The notes: generated by a model from the sequence alone, not told the origin. 64,000 nt of DNA from an uncultured Alphaproteobacteria bacterium (GCA_934277945.1 CAKQWA010000001.1:1-64000), one strand, 5' to 3'. Counted from the first letter of the stretch, positions 36,186 through 46,272 are shown. Made by a program: numbers and translations.

Positions 36186-36833
36186 GTGAGTTTGGATACC
36201 TATTTGCAAAACGCGCTGTTGCGTTTGGAAGAACAAACGGCGCTGTTGGAACAAAAAACGGCGGAATACATGAAAAAAGCGGCGTCGGGAGAAGATTCGT
36301 CCGCCGCGCAAATCAGCGCGCTGAAAGCCCTTTTGAACCGTCAGGGCGAAGAAAAAAGCAATCTTTTGGAAGAAAACGAACGGCTGAACGCGCAAAAAAA
36401 GCAATGGGAAGCCGAACGCGGCGCGCTTTTGACGGATAAGGACAATCTGTCCGCCGATTGCGTGCGTCTGACCGCCGAACGCGACGATATGCGCGCGCAA
36501 AAAGACGAAATCGGGCGGGAAAAGGACGCGTTCGCCGCCGAAATCCGCCGCCGTTACGACGAGGAAATCGCCAAATTGACGGCAATGAACGCCGAAGCGC
36601 AGGAAAAACTGGCGAAATACGACGGCAAAGACGCGATTTATCTGCGCCAAAACGAAAAAACGGAACAGTTGCGGGCGCAGTTGGAATCCGTCACCGCCGA
36701 ACGCGACGCGCTGTCCATCGAATCGGACGGACTGCGGCGCGCTTACGAAGAATTGAAAGCGGCGGCGGCGCAGGTTTCGGCGCGGCTTGACGCCACCGTC
36801 GAAGAACTTAAAGCGTTGAAAGAGGGGGAATAA
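36186..36833 (+). CDS. Coiled-coil protein upstream of ZapA
   Basis: A 215-residue protein with a GTG start, preceded by AAAGGAAC. Nearly the whole chain is a charged helix rich in Glu, Lys, Arg, Ala and Leu in heptad spacing, so it should be a long coiled coil. Short coiled-coil proteins (DUF4164 type) commonly precede zapA in Alphaproteobacteria, though this one is longer. It ends two bases before zapA. A role at the division ring is inferred only from this position. Confidence 0.75.
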   Translation: MSLDTYLQNALLRLEEQTALLEQKTAEYMKKAASGEDSSAAQISALKALLNRQGEEKSNLLEENERLNAQKKQWEAERGALLTDKDNLSADCVRLTAERDDMRAQKDEIGREKDAFAAEIRRRYDEEIAKLTAMNAEAQEKLAKYDGKDAIYLRQNEKTEQLRAQLESVTAERDALSIESDGLRRAYEELKAAAAQVSARLDATVEELKALKEGE

Positions 36834-36835
36834 TC

Positions 36836-37162
36836 ATGGCGGTCGTACAGTTGCGCATCGGCGGACAGGTCTACGCGCTGTCCTGCGGCGACGGACAGGA
36901 AAAAAATCTGGAAGCGCTGGCGGCGAAAGTCGATGAAAAGGTCAAAGCCGTGAAATCGCACGGATTCGTGCCGGAAAACCTCGCGCTTGTCATGGCGGCG
37001 ATTTTCCTTGCCGACGAAGCGTCAAGACAGCCTCCCGCGCCCGCCGCGCAGAAAGAATCCGCCGAAAACGTCGATGCGGGACGCGTGCGCAACGCCGCCG
37101 ACCGTATGGAAAAAGTGATACAGCGCATTTGTGCTGTTGCCCAATCGTTTGAAAACGCGTAA
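36836..37162 (+). CDS. zapA: Cell division protein ZapA
   Basis: ZapA cross-links FtsZ filaments at the division site. The 108-residue protein has the typical beginning VQLRIGGQVYALSCGDGQEKNLEALAAKVDEK (residues 4-35) and a C-terminal helix from about 80. It is co-directional with the coiled-coil gene before it and the 6S RNA after it. Confidence 0.9.
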   Translation: MAVVQLRIGGQVYALSCGDGQEKNLEALAAKVDEKVKAVKSHGFVPENLALVMAAIFLADEASRQPPAPAAQKESAENVDAGRVRNAADRMEKVIQRICAVAQSFENA

Positions 37163-37172
37163 AATGATTTTC

Positions 37173-37340
37173 GGCAAGGCTTCCTTGTGCGTCAGAATAC
37201 CGCAAGAACCCGGGGCTACAAATGATATATATAGGGAGCCGTCCCTACCCCTTCCCCTTGGGAATCGGCACCATGGCGCCCACCTTAACACAGCGGCCCA
37301 CGTTACGCGTGAGAGATTCAACGGCTATGGAGGCTTTGCC
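37173..37340 (+). ncRNA. ssrS: 6S RNA
   Basis: 6S RNA binds the housekeeping RNA polymerase holoenzyme and damps transcription. The region lies between zapA and the 5-formyltetrahydrofolate cyclo-ligase gene, its conserved place in Proteobacteria. The ends close a long helix: GGCAAGGCTTCC (37173-37184) pairs with GGAGGCTTTGCC (37329-37340) over 12 bp including G-U pairs. The middle contains several GC-rich helices around an AT-rich part (GATATATATAGGG). The length, about 168, is usual. Exact ends are estimates. Confidence 0.85.
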
Positions 37341-37348
37341 GCCCTTTT

Positions 37349-37912
37349 ATGACCGATAAATCCGAAATCCGTCAAAAAATGTTGCTTTCGCGCGATTCTT
37401 TAAACATCGAAACGCGCGAAAAAGCCGTGCGCGCGTTCACGCGAAACGCCCTTTTACTGCCCGAATTGCGCTTTGCCCGCGCCGCCGCGCTTTACTTTCC
37501 CGTCAAATCGGAAATGGACGTCCTGCCGCTCGGAAAAGCGTTGCGCGAACGCGGCGTGAAAACGCTTCTGCCCGTCGTCGAACAAAAGGACGCGCCGCTC
37601 GTTTTCAAAGAATTTTCAGACGCTTTCGCCCTTGAAAAAGGCGCGTTCGGCATCCCCGTCCCGCCCGCAAACGCGCCCGTAGCGCGTCCCGACGTCATCA
37701 TCGCCCCGTTGAGCGCGTTCGACCGCAAAGGCGGCAGAACCGGCTACGGCGGCGGATTTTACGATCGCACGCTGGCGGCGTTTGAAACAAAGCCTTTTTA
37801 CGTCGGCGCGGCGTTCGGCGCGCAGGAATGTGATGAAATTCCTTGCGAAAAAACCGATTTTACGCTTGACTGCATTGTAACCGAAAAAGAAATCATACGG
37901 ATCCGCTCATGA
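37349..37912 (+). CDS. 5-formyltetrahydrofolate cyclo-ligase
   Basis: The enzyme returns 5-formyl-THF to 5,10-methenyl-THF with ATP. The 187 residues include the N-terminal RxxxLxxRD-like segment IRQKMLLSRDSLN, the folate-site FPVKSEMD and the family signature FDRKGGRTGYGGGFYDRTL. It follows 6S RNA by eight bases, so both may come from one transcript as in other Proteobacteria (the E. coli gene is ygfA). It overlaps the next gene by four bases. Confidence 0.93.
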   Translation: MTDKSEIRQKMLLSRDSLNIETREKAVRAFTRNALLLPELRFARAAALYFPVKSEMDVLPLGKALRERGVKTLLPVVEQKDAPLVFKEFSDAFALEKGAFGIPVPPANAPVARPDVIIAPLSAFDRKGGRTGYGGGFYDRTLAAFETKPFYVGAAFGAQECDEIPCEKTDFTLDCIVTEKEIIRIRS

Positions 37913-38730
37913 AGATATTGTTTTTAGGCGACGTCGTCGGACGCGCGGCACGAAAGAAAATCATTGAAATCCTGCCGGAATTCAGAAAACGTCACCGCAT
38001 TGATTTCGTTGTTTTGAACGCGGACAATTCGGCGCACGGCTTCGGCGTGACGGAAACGATGTGCCGCCAGTTCTACGCGGCGGGCGTCGACGTTCTGACA
38101 AGCGGCAATCACATTTGGGATCAGCGGGACGTCATTCCGTTTCTGGAAAAGGAAAACCGCCTGATTCGCCCCGCGAACTACCCCGAAGGAACCCCCGGCA
38201 AAGGATGCGGCGTCTACACGCTTGACGACGGGCGCAAAGTCGCCGTCATGCACGTTCAGGGGCGCGTCTACATGGGCGGGTCGACGGACGATTTCTTCCG
38301 CATTGCAGACCGTTGGAGCAAGCAAATCCGTCTGGGCGATTTCGTACAGGCGGCGCTGATCGACATCCACGGCGAAGCGACAAGCGAAAAAATGGCGTTC
38401 GGGATGTACATGGACGGCAAAGTCAGTTTTGTCGTCGGCACGCACACCCACATTCCGACGGCGGACGCGCAGATTCTGCCGCAAGGCACGGCGTATTTGA
38501 CCGACGCGGGTATGTGCGGGTGCTACCATTCCGTCATCGGCATGGATAAAAACGAGCCGATCAACCGCTTTTTGACGGGCATCAAGTACGACAAATACGT
38601 TCCCGCCGCCGACGCGGAGCCGACTTTGTGCGGCGCGCTGGTCGAAACGGACGACAAAACGGGTCGGGCGCAAAAAATTCACATGATTCGCATCGGCGGA
38701 TTGCTACAAGAATCTTTACCGCCGCTTTAA
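37909..38730 (+). CDS. YmdB-like metallophosphoesterase
   Basis: A 273-residue protein of the TIGR00282 family. Metal ligands are visible: Asp8 in FLGDVVG, LNADNSAHGFG, SGNHIWD, and HTHIPTAD near the end. Studied members hydrolyse 2',3'-cyclic nucleotides and affect biofilm and sporulation; the role in Alphaproteobacteria is not established. It is translationally coupled to the cyclo-ligase gene (ATGA). Confidence 0.9.
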   Translation: MKILFLGDVVGRAARKKIIEILPEFRKRHRIDFVVLNADNSAHGFGVTETMCRQFYAAGVDVLTSGNHIWDQRDVIPFLEKENRLIRPANYPEGTPGKGCGVYTLDDGRKVAVMHVQGRVYMGGSTDDFFRIADRWSKQIRLGDFVQAALIDIHGEATSEKMAFGMYMDGKVSFVVGTHTHIPTADAQILPQGTAYLTDAGMCGCYHSVIGMDKNEPINRFLTGIKYDKYVPAADAEPTLCGALVETDDKTGRAQKIHMIRIGGLLQESLPPL

Positions 38731-38822
38731 AAAGTGCTAAAAAAAGATGATTGTATCGTCAAACGGCGACGCGACGTTGTTGTGTGCGCGCCGTTTCAAC
38801 TTGCTAAACATAAGGATTAACC

Positions 38823-39572
38823 ATGTCAGGTCATTCTCAATTTAAAAACATCATGCACCGCAAAGGCGCGCAGGATAAAATTCGCGCGCGCACGTTCTCC
38901 AAACTGGGCCGCGAAATCACGGTGGCGGCGAAATCCGGTCTGCCCGACCCCGCCTACAACCCGCGTTTGCGCGCCGCCATCCAAGCCGCCCGCGCGGAAA
39001 ATATGCCCAAGGACAACATCAAGCGCGCCATTGAAAAAGGCGCCGGCGGGGACGATACGAACTACGAGGAAATCCGTTACGAAGGCTTCGGACCGGGCAA
39101 CGTCGCCGTCATCGTCGAAGCGTTGACCGACAATCCCAAGCGCACCGCGCCGATCGTGCGTTCCATTTTCAACAAAGCCGGCTGCGTCATGGGCGAAACG
39201 GGCTCCGTCGCGTTCAATTTCCAGCGCATCGGTCTGATTGAATACCCCGTCGCCGCCGCGGACGCGGACACGATGTTTGAAGCGGCTTTGGAAGCGGGCG
39301 CGGACGACGTTGAATCCGACGAGGAAACGCACCGCATCATTTGCGTGCCCGATGATCTGGGCGCCGTGCGCGAGGCTCTGGAAGACAAATTCGGTACGCC
39401 GAACGTCTGCCGTTTCGACTGGAAACCTTTGGTGGAAGCCGAATTGACCGACGTTGAAATCGCCAAGAAATTCTTTGATTTCGTTGAAACGTTAAACGAC
39501 GAGGAAGACGTCCAGCGCGTCGCCTCCAACGTTTCCGTTTCCGACGAAATCATGGCGAAACTGGAAGACTGA
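38823..39572 (+). CDS. yebC: YebC/PmpR family protein
   Basis: A 249-residue member of the YebC family, beginning MSGHSQFKNIMHRKGAQDK (consensus MAGHSKWANIKHRKGAQD). The family was described as transcriptional regulators, and recent work links members to translation of proline-rich motifs. It precedes ruvC by three bases, the usual arrangement. A hairpin (AAACGGCG/CGCCGTTT, 38761-38796) lies in the 92-base leader and could be an attenuator or a mRNA stability element. Confidence 0.95.
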   Translation: MSGHSQFKNIMHRKGAQDKIRARTFSKLGREITVAAKSGLPDPAYNPRLRAAIQAARAENMPKDNIKRAIEKGAGGDDTNYEEIRYEGFGPGNVAVIVEALTDNPKRTAPIVRSIFNKAGCVMGETGSVAFNFQRIGLIEYPVAAADADTMFEAALEAGADDVESDEETHRIICVPDDLGAVREALEDKFGTPNVCRFDWKPLVEAELTDVEIAKKFFDFVETLNDEEDVQRVASNVSVSDEIMAKLED

Positions 39573-39575
39573 CCG

Positions 39576-40094
39576 GTGGAAAAAGCCGTCAGAATCATCG
39601 GAATCGACCCCGGCCTGTTGCACACGGGCTGGGGTATCGTCGATTTTGCAAACGGAAAAAATCATTTCGTCGGCGCGGGCGTCATCAATCCGAACCCGAA
39701 AGCCCCGTTTGAAAAAAGACTGTTGGAACTGCACGAACGCCTGCGCGCCGTCATCACGGAATTCAAGCCGCAGGAAGCCTCCGTTGAAAAAATCTTCGTC
39801 AACGTGAACGCGGTTTCGACGCTGAAACTGGTGCAGGCGCGCGCCATCGCCCTTTTGTCCGCGGCGCAGTCGGACGTGCCGGTGACGGAATACGGCGCAA
39901 ACCAGATTAAAAAAGCGGTGACGGGCGTCGGACACGCGACAAAGGATCAAATCGCCATGATGATCCGCGTGATGTTTCCCGCGCTGGAAAAATTGAAAGC
40001 GGACGCGAACGACGCGCTGGCAATGGCGGTGTGCCACTCGTATATGCGCGTCACGGCGGAACGCATGAAACGCCTGACGGGAGAAGCGGTATGA
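39576..40094 (+). CDS. ruvC: Holliday junction resolvase RuvC
   Basis: RuvC cuts Holliday junctions. The 172-residue protein starts with GTG and shows the first catalytic Asp in IIGIDPGLLHTGWG, the second acidic residue in ASVEKIF, and the C-terminal acidic pair in DANDALAMAVCH. It is first in ruvCAB and overlaps ruvA by four bases. Confidence 0.95.
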   Translation: MEKAVRIIGIDPGLLHTGWGIVDFANGKNHFVGAGVINPNPKAPFEKRLLELHERLRAVITEFKPQEASVEKIFVNVNAVSTLKLVQARAIALLSAAQSDVPVTEYGANQIKKAVTGVGHATKDQIAMMIRVMFPALEKLKADANDALAMAVCHSYMRVTAERMKRLTGEAV

Positions 40095-40696
40095 TAGCGA
40101 AATTGCGCGGCATTTTGGACATGATCGGCGACGGATTCGTCGTTCTGGACGTGAACGGGGTCGGCTACCGCGTTTTTTGTTCCTCGAAAACAATCGGAAA
40201 ACTGAAAGTCGGGCAGGAAGCGTCCCTGCAAATCGAAATGCAGGTGCGCGAAGACCACATCCACCTGTTCGGATTTGCGGATTTGGCGGAAAAGAAATGG
40301 TTTTCCCTGCTGACGACCGTGCAGGGCGTCGGGGCGAAAGTCGGCTTGGCGATTTTGTCGGCGCTGTCGACGGACGAACTGGCGATGGCGGTGTACGCGG
40401 CGGATTCCAAAGCGTTTACAAAAGCGGGCGGCGTGGGTCCCAAACTGGCGGTGCGCATTGTCACCGAATTGAAAGGCAAGGCGGTCACGAATCCGGATTC
40501 CGACACGATTCCGGACGAAAGTGCGGGAATCGCCGTTTCCTCCAACACCGCCGAAGACGCGATATCGGCGCTGACAAACTTCGGATTTCAGCGCATGGAC
40601 GCGGCTTCCGCCGTCAACAAGGCTTTAAAAAAACTGGGCAAAGACGCCGACGTGTCGGATATCGTGCGTGAGGCGCTGAAAGGGTTTGCATCGTGA
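40091..40696 (+). CDS. ruvA: Holliday junction helicase subunit RuvA
   Basis: A 201-residue protein with N-terminal OB fold ([22 protein letters not shown]), two helix-hairpin-helix motifs ([17 protein letters not shown] and [20 protein letters not shown]) and a C-terminal RuvB-contact domain. The ATG at 40091 is set by the overlap with the ruvC stop. Confidence 0.96.
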   Translation: MIAKLRGILDMIGDGFVVLDVNGVGYRVFCSSKTIGKLKVGQEASLQIEMQVREDHIHLFGFADLAEKKWFSLLTTVQGVGAKVGLAILSALSTDELAMAVYAADSKAFTKAGGVGPKLAVRIVTELKGKAVTNPDSDTIPDESAGIAVSSNTAEDAISALTNFGFQRMDAASAVNKALKKLGKDADVSDIVREALKGFAS

Positions 40697-41724
40697 GCGA
40701 AGAAAGAATCGTCAGTCCGCAACTGCATGACGGCGACGAAGAACTGATGTCGCTGCGTCCGAAATCCCTGTCGGATTTCATCGGACAGAAAGCCGTTTGC
40801 GACAATTTGAAAGTGTTTGTCGGCGCGGCGAAAGCGCGCGGCGAGGCGCTTGACCACGTTTTGTTTTCCGGTCCCCCCGGATTAGGCAAAACCACGCTGG
40901 CGCAGATTGTCGCGCACGAACTGGACGTCGGTTTCCGCGCCACTTCCGCCCCCATGATTTTGAAATCGGGCGATTTGGCGGCGATTTTGACGAATCTGGA
41001 AGAAAACGACGTTCTGTTCATCGACGAAATCCACCGTTTGAATCCCGCCATTGAGGAAATTCTGTATTCCGCCATGGAGGATTTCAAACTCGACATGATT
41101 ATCGGCACGGGTCCCGCCGCGCGCTCCATGCGCATCGACTTGAAGCCGTTCACGCTGGTCGGGGCGACGACGCGCGCGGGCTTGCTGACCCAGCCGTTGC
41201 GCGACCGCTTCGGCATCCCGTTAAGACTGGATTTCTACACGCCGGACGATTTGACGAAAATCGTCATGCGCGGCGCGGGAAAACTCGGCATTGAAATCAC
41301 GCCCGACGGCGCGCGGGAAATCGCCAAAAGATCGCGCGGAACGCCGCGCGTGGCGGGCCGTCTGCTCAAACGCGTGCGCGACTTCGCCGCCTACGAAGAC
41401 AGGGACGTCATCGACGAATCGCTGGCGGATCTGGCTTTGCGCCGGCTGGACGTCGACAAAAAAGGCTTGGACATGATGGACAGACGCTATCTGACCTGCA
41501 TCGCGCAGAAGTACAACGGCGGTCCCGTCGGCGCGGACACGCTTGCCGCCGCCCTGTCCGAAGAACGCGACACGATCGAGGAAGTTATCGAGCCGTATTT
41601 GTTGCAGCAGGGCTATGTGCAGCGCACGGCGCGCGGACGCGTGCTGTCGTCCTTGGGCTACGAACATTTGAAATTACAGCCGCCGCCGGCTTTGACGAAC
41701 GATTTGTTCGGGGAAAACACATAA
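40693..41724 (+). CDS. ruvB: Holliday junction branch-migration ATPase RuvB
   Basis: The 343-residue AAA+ motor has Walker [10 protein letters not shown] near residue 56, Walker [11 protein letters not shown], sensor GATTRAG and the C-terminal winged helix ending in [13 protein letters not shown]. The GTG start overlaps the ruvA stop (GTGA). Length is normal. Confidence 0.97.
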   Translation: MSEERIVSPQLHDGDEELMSLRPKSLSDFIGQKAVCDNLKVFVGAAKARGEALDHVLFSGPPGLGKTTLAQIVAHELDVGFRATSAPMILKSGDLAAILTNLEENDVLFIDEIHRLNPAIEEILYSAMEDFKLDMIIGTGPAARSMRIDLKPFTLVGATTRAGLLTQPLRDRFGIPLRLDFYTPDDLTKIVMRGAGKLGIEITPDGAREIAKRSRGTPRVAGRLLKRVRDFAAYEDRDVIDESLADLALRRLDVDKKGLDMMDRRYLTCIAQKYNGGPVGADTLAAALSEERDTIEEVIEPYLLQQGYVQRTARGRVLSSLGYEHLKLQPPPALTNDLFGENT

Positions 41725-42131
41725 TGAAACCGTTTGTTTTTGAATTTGACGTTTATTACGACGACACGGACGCGGGCGGCGTGATGTACCATGCGAATTA
41801 TTTGAAATACGCGGAGCACGCGCGCACGGCGTTCTTAAAAAATCTCGGATTTTCAAACACTTATTTCTTAAAATCCGAAAAACCGGTCGGCTTTGTCGTG
41901 CGCAGCGCGTCGCTGACGTATCTGCGTCCGGCGAAACTGGAAGACCGCGTGCGCGTGGAAACAAGCGTCGAGGAAACGACGGGCGCGACGATTTTGTTCA
42001 ATCAGGTGTTCAAGGCGGGCGACGCGGTTTTGGTCGAAGCGCGGATTTTGGTCGCGTGCGTCAACGCGGGCATCCGTCCGACGCGCCTGCCCGACGAACT
42101 GCGCCGCGCGATTTCCGGCTTTCAAGCGTAA
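41724..42131 (+). CDS. ybgC: Acyl-CoA thioesterase YbgC
   Basis: A 135-residue hotdog-fold thioesterase with the active-site region YYDDTDAGGVMYHANYL. It usually accompanies the tol-pal genes and acts on short-chain acyl-CoA. It shares one base with the ruvB stop (TAATG) and lies 65 bases before tolQ. Confidence 0.93.
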   Translation: MKPFVFEFDVYYDDTDAGGVMYHANYLKYAEHARTAFLKNLGFSNTYFLKSEKPVGFVVRSASLTYLRPAKLEDRVRVETSVEETTGATILFNQVFKAGDAVLVEARILVACVNAGIRPTRLPDELRRAISGFQA

Positions 42132-42196
42132 TGTTATTTTAAACAATCGGCTTTAATGTAACGCAGAGTCGATTCATCTGTTTTAAAGAGGCGTAA

Positions 42197-42928
42197 ATGA
42201 ATTCAGTACAAGCTGCCGCAGGACAGTTTTCTTTGCTGTCGCTGTTTTGGGAAACCGATTTCGTCATCAAAGCGGACATTTTGGCGATGATTTTCATGTC
42301 CGTGTGGTCGTGGATGATCATTTTTGAAAAAGTGTTTCTTCTGCACACCGTCAAGGACGCCGCCAAGCGTTTTCAGGCGCAGTTCTGGTCGGGCGTGTCG
42401 CTTGACGAAATATATGACAAACTGGAAGCCAAGCCGTTCCGCTTGGATCCGATGTCCGCGATTTTCGTCGCCGCCATGCGCGAATGGCGCCGCTCGTCGA
42501 AAAATCTGGGCGCGGGGATTCACGGCACAAGTTTGCAACAGCGCATCGAACGCGTCATGCAGATTTGTCTGGATCGCGAAATGGACCGCATTGAAAAGCG
42601 CATGACGTTTTTGGCGTCGACGGGGTCTGTCGCGCCGTTTTTGGGACTGTTCGGCACGGTGTGGGGCATCATCAACAGTTTTTCCGCCATTTCCGCTTCC
42701 TCAGCCGCCAGTCTGAACGTTATGGCGCGCGGCATTTCCGAAGCGTTGTTCACGACGGCTTTGGGCTTGATGGCGGCAATTCCCGCCGTGCTGGCGTACA
42801 ACAAATTTTCCAGCGACATCAACCGCTACGCGCAGGGACTGGAAAACTTTTCGGGCGAATTCGGCACCATTTTGTCGCGCCTGATTGACGACAAGGCAAA
42901 CCGCGCGGAAAAACGGAGCGCGTCATGA
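42197..42928 (+). CDS. tolQ: Tol-Pal system protein TolQ
   Basis: A 243-residue inner-membrane protein with three helices: one at about 25-45, and two near 135-155 and 175-200 (VAPFLGLFGTVWGIINSF, ALFTTALGLMAAIPAVLAYN). It is an ExbB/MotA-type ion channel subunit that powers TolA for outer-membrane constriction at division. Confidence 0.95.
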   Translation: MNSVQAAAGQFSLLSLFWETDFVIKADILAMIFMSVWSWMIIFEKVFLLHTVKDAAKRFQAQFWSGVSLDEIYDKLEAKPFRLDPMSAIFVAAMREWRRSSKNLGAGIHGTSLQQRIERVMQICLDREMDRIEKRMTFLASTGSVAPFLGLFGTVWGIINSFSAISASSAASLNVMARGISEALFTTALGLMAAIPAVLAYNKFSSDINRYAQGLENFSGEFGTILSRLIDDKANRAEKRSAS

Positions 42929-43380
42929 GCCGCAACAGCCGATACGCGCGCCGCCAGCAAAAGCAGTCTTTCGGAGAAATCAACGTCACGCCGATGATCG
43001 ACCTGATGTCGCTGCTGCTGATTTGCGTCATGGCGACCGCGCCGATGATGACGACGGGCATTTCGCTTGAACTGCCCAAAGGCGACGGCAAAGCGATGGC
43101 GGACGCCGACAAATCGGTCGATATCAACGTCGACGGATTCGGCAAAATCTATCTCGGCGAACAAATCGTGCGCCCGAAAGATCTGGTCAAAAAACTCAAA
43201 GCGATGCTGAAAATCAACCCGTCGCTGCAAGTGACCGTCGGCGGCGACAAAAACGCGTCTTACGGGCAGGTCATCGAACTGATGTCGTATCTGCGCACGG
43301 CGGGCATTGTCAGAGTCGGCTTGAAAACAAGCGAACTGGCGGAACTCGCCGATTTGGAAAAGCCTGCAAAAAGGAAATAA
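42925..43380 (+). CDS. tolR: Tol-Pal system protein TolR
   Basis: A 151-residue ExbD-type protein. The single helix contains the essential Asp in INVTPMIDLMSLLLI, followed by a periplasmic domain (LQVTVGGDKNASYGQVIELM). It overlaps tolQ by four bases. Confidence 0.95.
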   Translation: MSRNSRYARRQQKQSFGEINVTPMIDLMSLLLICVMATAPMMTTGISLELPKGDGKAMADADKSVDINVDGFGKIYLGEQIVRPKDLVKKLKAMLKINPSLQVTVGGDKNASYGQVIELMSYLRTAGIVRVGLKTSELAELADLEKPAKRK

Positions 43381-43386
43381 AAAGCG

Positions 43387-44340
43387 GTGAATATCGGTCG
43401 CGCCCTGCTGTTTCGATTGCGTCATTCGCGGATATTGTTCGCCGCGGTGAAGTTGTTCGCCGCGCACGCGCCGTTTTTCCTGTCCCTGTTTCTGCACGCT
43501 TTCGTCGTGCTGGTCTGCGTCGTCGACGTGTCGTGGTTTTCCGAAAAACCGAAAGAAAACATCGTGTCCGTCCCCGTCATGACCGTCGATTTGTCGAACA
43601 TCCCCGTCACGTCGATAACAAATCTGCCGCCGGAATTGCGATTGTCGAAGAAAAAAGCGGGCGAACCGGCGAAAAAATCGGTCAGAACGTCGGCGTATTC
43701 CCGCCCGAACGCCGCGCCCAAACCGTCCGCTCCCGTTCAAAAAACGACGGGAACGGCGGACGCCGCGCTGACCGTGAAAAAACTGAATTCCGTTTTGGAC
43801 AACGTTTTGAACAAATCCGCGTCCGAACAGAAAAAAACGCCCGCCAAAGCCAAGCAAAACGACGGCTTCAAAACTTTGCTCGCGTCCGTCGACGGTCTGC
43901 GCGCCCCCGCCTCCGACGCGTCCGCCTATCCTGATTATCTGGAAGACGAAGCGCTTGAAAATCAAGGAATCAAGGGCGGACAGGGCGGCAGTTACGCGCG
44001 CGAACTGTCCGTGTCGCAAAAGGATCTGCTGGGCATGAAACTGCGCGCCTGCTGGAACATCGACGCGGGCGTGCGCGGCGTGCAAAATATGCTGGTTGAA
44101 ATCCGCGCGTATCTGAACAAAGACGGTTCCGTGTCGGACGTGAAAATCCTGAACGCCAAACGCTACAAAAAGGACGCGGCGTTCCGCTCCGTCGCCGAAA
44201 GCGCGCGCCGCGCCGTTTACATCTGCGCGGAAAAAGAGGACTCGCCGTTCCTTTTGTTCCCGCAGCATTACGCCGAAGACTACGAAAACTGGAAAACGCT
44301 TTTACTGCGCTTCAACCCCGTCGACAAAGAGGTTTTATAA
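43387..44340 (+). CDS. tolA: TolA-like periplasm-spanning protein
   Basis: A 317-residue protein with a GTG start. It has a membrane helix at about 25-52 ([20 protein letters not shown]), a Lys/Pro/Ala-rich linker and a C-terminal TolA/TonB-like domain ([32 protein letters not shown] region). The linker lacks the long alanine-rich coiled coil of enteric TolA, as is frequent outside Gammaproteobacteria. Identity rests mainly on position between tolR and tolB. Confidence 0.85.
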   Translation: MNIGRALLFRLRHSRILFAAVKLFAAHAPFFLSLFLHAFVVLVCVVDVSWFSEKPKENIVSVPVMTVDLSNIPVTSITNLPPELRLSKKKAGEPAKKSVRTSAYSRPNAAPKPSAPVQKTTGTADAALTVKKLNSVLDNVLNKSASEQKKTPAKAKQNDGFKTLLASVDGLRAPASDASAYPDYLEDEALENQGIKGGQGGSYARELSVSQKDLLGMKLRACWNIDAGVRGVQNMLVEIRAYLNKDGSVSDVKILNAKRYKKDAAFRSVAESARRAVYICAEKEDSPFLLFPQHYAEDYENWKTLLLRFNPVDKEVL

Positions 44341-45671
44341 TGAAAAAAACGCTCCGCCTTTTGATTGTCCTGTCGATTCTTCTGCCGTGCTTTTCCGTAA
44401 AAGCGCGCGCCGAACTGTCCATCGACGTCACGGGGGCGGTGTCCGAACCTTTGCCCATCGCGCTGGCGCCGTTCGCGACGAACAATTACAAAGCGTCGGG
44501 GCTGGCGGGCAAAATCACGCAGGTCATCGCGGCGGATTTGGAAAGTTCCGGACTGTTTCAGCCTTTGGACGCCGACGCGTTCGGGCAGACGTTCAAAAGC
44601 GTGAACGATGCGCCGCAGTTCAATTTGTGGAAAGCCGTGAACGCGCAGGCTTTGCTTCAAGGCGAAATCAAATACGAAGACAAAAAGGCGATTTTGGTAT
44701 CCTTTCGCCTGTGGGACGTGTATTCCGCGCAGGATATGATTTCCGGCACGCTTGAAATCGACAACAAGGGCTGGCGGCGGGTCGCGCATCTGATTGCCGA
44801 CGCGGTGTACAAGCGCATTACGGGCGAAGACGGCTATTTCGACACGCGCATCGTCTACATCGCGGAATCGGGTCCCGCGTTAAAGCGCGTCAAACGCTTG
44901 GCGATCATGGATCAGGACGGCGAAAACCATCAATTTTTGACCAGCGGCAAAAACCTTGTCCTGACGCCGCGCTTTTCGCCGAATATGCAGCAAATCACCT
45001 ATATGTCGTATTACAAAAACACGCCGCGCGTCTATTTGTTCGACATTGAAACCGGCAAACAGCAGATTGTCGGGCATTTCCCCGGCATGACGTTCGCGCC
45101 GCGTTTTTCACCCGACGGGCAGAAACTTGTGATGTCCATGGCGAAAAACGGCAACACCGAAATTTTTGAAATGAATTTGCGCACCAAAGCCGTGCGCCAG
45201 CTGACGCGGCATCCCGCCATTGACACGTCGCCGAGTTATTCGCCCGACGGCAAGCGGATTGTCTTCAATTCCGACCGCGCCGGCACACAGCAGTTGTACA
45301 TTATGAACGCGGACGGCTCGAACGTGCGCCGCATCACGTTTTCGGCGGGCAGATACGCGACGCCCGTGTGGTCGCCCCGCGGCGATTACATCGCTTTTAC
45401 GAAAATGCTCGGCGGCAAGTTCTACATCGGCGTGATGTTCCCCGACGGCACGGGTGAAAGATTGCTGGCGAACGGCTGGCTGGTCGAAGCGCCGACATGG
45501 TCGCCGAACGGACGCATTTTAATGTATTTCCGTCAGGAAAAGCCGGACGCGAAGGGCAACTCGTCCACACAAATCTACGCCGTCGACATTACGGGCTACA
45601 ACGAACGCCGGCTGCTCACCCCCGTCGACGCGTCCGATCCCGCTTGGTCGCCGCTTTTGTCGAACCGGTAA
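44340..45671 (+). CDS. tolB: Tol-Pal system protein TolB
   Basis: A 443-residue periplasmic protein with a signal peptide, an N-terminal alpha/beta domain and a six-bladed beta-propeller whose WD-like repeats can be read ([56 protein letters not shown]). It binds Pal. It shares one base with the tolA stop. Confidence 0.96.
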   Translation: MKKTLRLLIVLSILLPCFSVKARAELSIDVTGAVSEPLPIALAPFATNNYKASGLAGKITQVIAADLESSGLFQPLDADAFGQTFKSVNDAPQFNLWKAVNAQALLQGEIKYEDKKAILVSFRLWDVYSAQDMISGTLEIDNKGWRRVAHLIADAVYKRITGEDGYFDTRIVYIAESGPALKRVKRLAIMDQDGENHQFLTSGKNLVLTPRFSPNMQQITYMSYYKNTPRVYLFDIETGKQQIVGHFPGMTFAPRFSPDGQKLVMSMAKNGNTEIFEMNLRTKAVRQLTRHPAIDTSPSYSPDGKRIVFNSDRAGTQQLYIMNADGSNVRRITFSAGRYATPVWSPRGDYIAFTKMLGGKFYIGVMFPDGTGERLLANGWLVEAPTWSPNGRILMYFRQEKPDAKGNSSTQIYAVDITGYNERRLLTPVDASDPAWSPLLSNR

Positions 45672-45707
45672 AAACATACCCTTTATGCGTGCCCGTAATT
45701 ATTTTAG

Positions 45708-45736
45708 TTGCAAAAAAAAGGGAATTTATTTAAATT
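45708..45736 (+). promoter_or_regulatory. Predicted promoter of pal
   Basis: TTGCAA (45708-45713) and TAAATT (45731-45736) are spaced by 17 bases. The start point would be about 33 bases before the pal ATG. A separate promoter would allow more Pal than TolB to be made. Confidence 0.4.
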
Positions 45737-45775
45737 CGGAGTATCGCTTTTTTGAAAATTTAGGAGAATTGAAAC

Positions 45776-46246
45776 ATGAAAATCCGTTTTGTTGCAGCAG
45801 CCGCCGCTTTGGCGTTGTTGTCCGCTTGCGCCTCCTCCGGAAGTGAAGAATCCGATTTTTCGAGCGTCACGGCAGCGAACGCCGCCGCTCAGGAAAAAAC
45901 GATTGACGGCGAAGCCAAAGACCGCGTTTTCTTCGCGTTCGACAAAGCCAATCTGTCGCAGGAATCCATTGACGTTTTGAAAGCGCAGGCGCGCTATTTG
46001 AAAGAAAACGCCGATAAAACGGTCGTGATTCAGGGTCACACGGACGACCGCGGCACGCGCGAATACAACATCGGTCTGGGTGAACGCCGCGCGAACGCCG
46101 TGCGCCGCTACCTGATTACGCAGGGCGTCGCCGCCGAACGCATCGAAGTCATTTCTTTCGGCAAGGAACAGCCCGCCGTCGTCGGCGCCAATGAAGACGC
46201 TTGGGCGCAGAACCGCCGTGCCGTCACGGTCATCAACGCAGACTAA
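45776..46246 (+). CDS. pal: Peptidoglycan-associated lipoprotein Pal
   Basis: A 156-residue outer-membrane lipoprotein. The lipobox is LLSACAS, and the OmpA-like domain contains VFFAFDKANLS and the peptidoglycan-binding VIQGHTDDRGTREYNIGLGERRA. A strong TAGGAG lies before the ATG and a terminator follows. Confidence 0.97.
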   Translation: MKIRFVAAAAALALLSACASSGSEESDFSSVTAANAAAQEKTIDGEAKDRVFFAFDKANLSQESIDVLKAQARYLKENADKTVVIQGHTDDRGTREYNIGLGERRANAVRRYLITQGVAAERIEVISFGKEQPAVVGANEDAWAQNRRAVTVINAD

Positions 46247-46272
46247 TCTTTGATTTTTTCTAAAAATCGGAT

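Noticed and set aside
37131..37352. Open frame of 73 codons between zapA and the cyclo-ligase gene
   Set aside because: The region has the conserved position and closing helix of 6S RNA; the peptide has no features and overlaps the zapA end in another frame.
42826..44268. Open frame of 480 codons opposite tolR and tolA
   Set aside because: Antisense shadow of well-supported tol genes with biased composition and no motifs.
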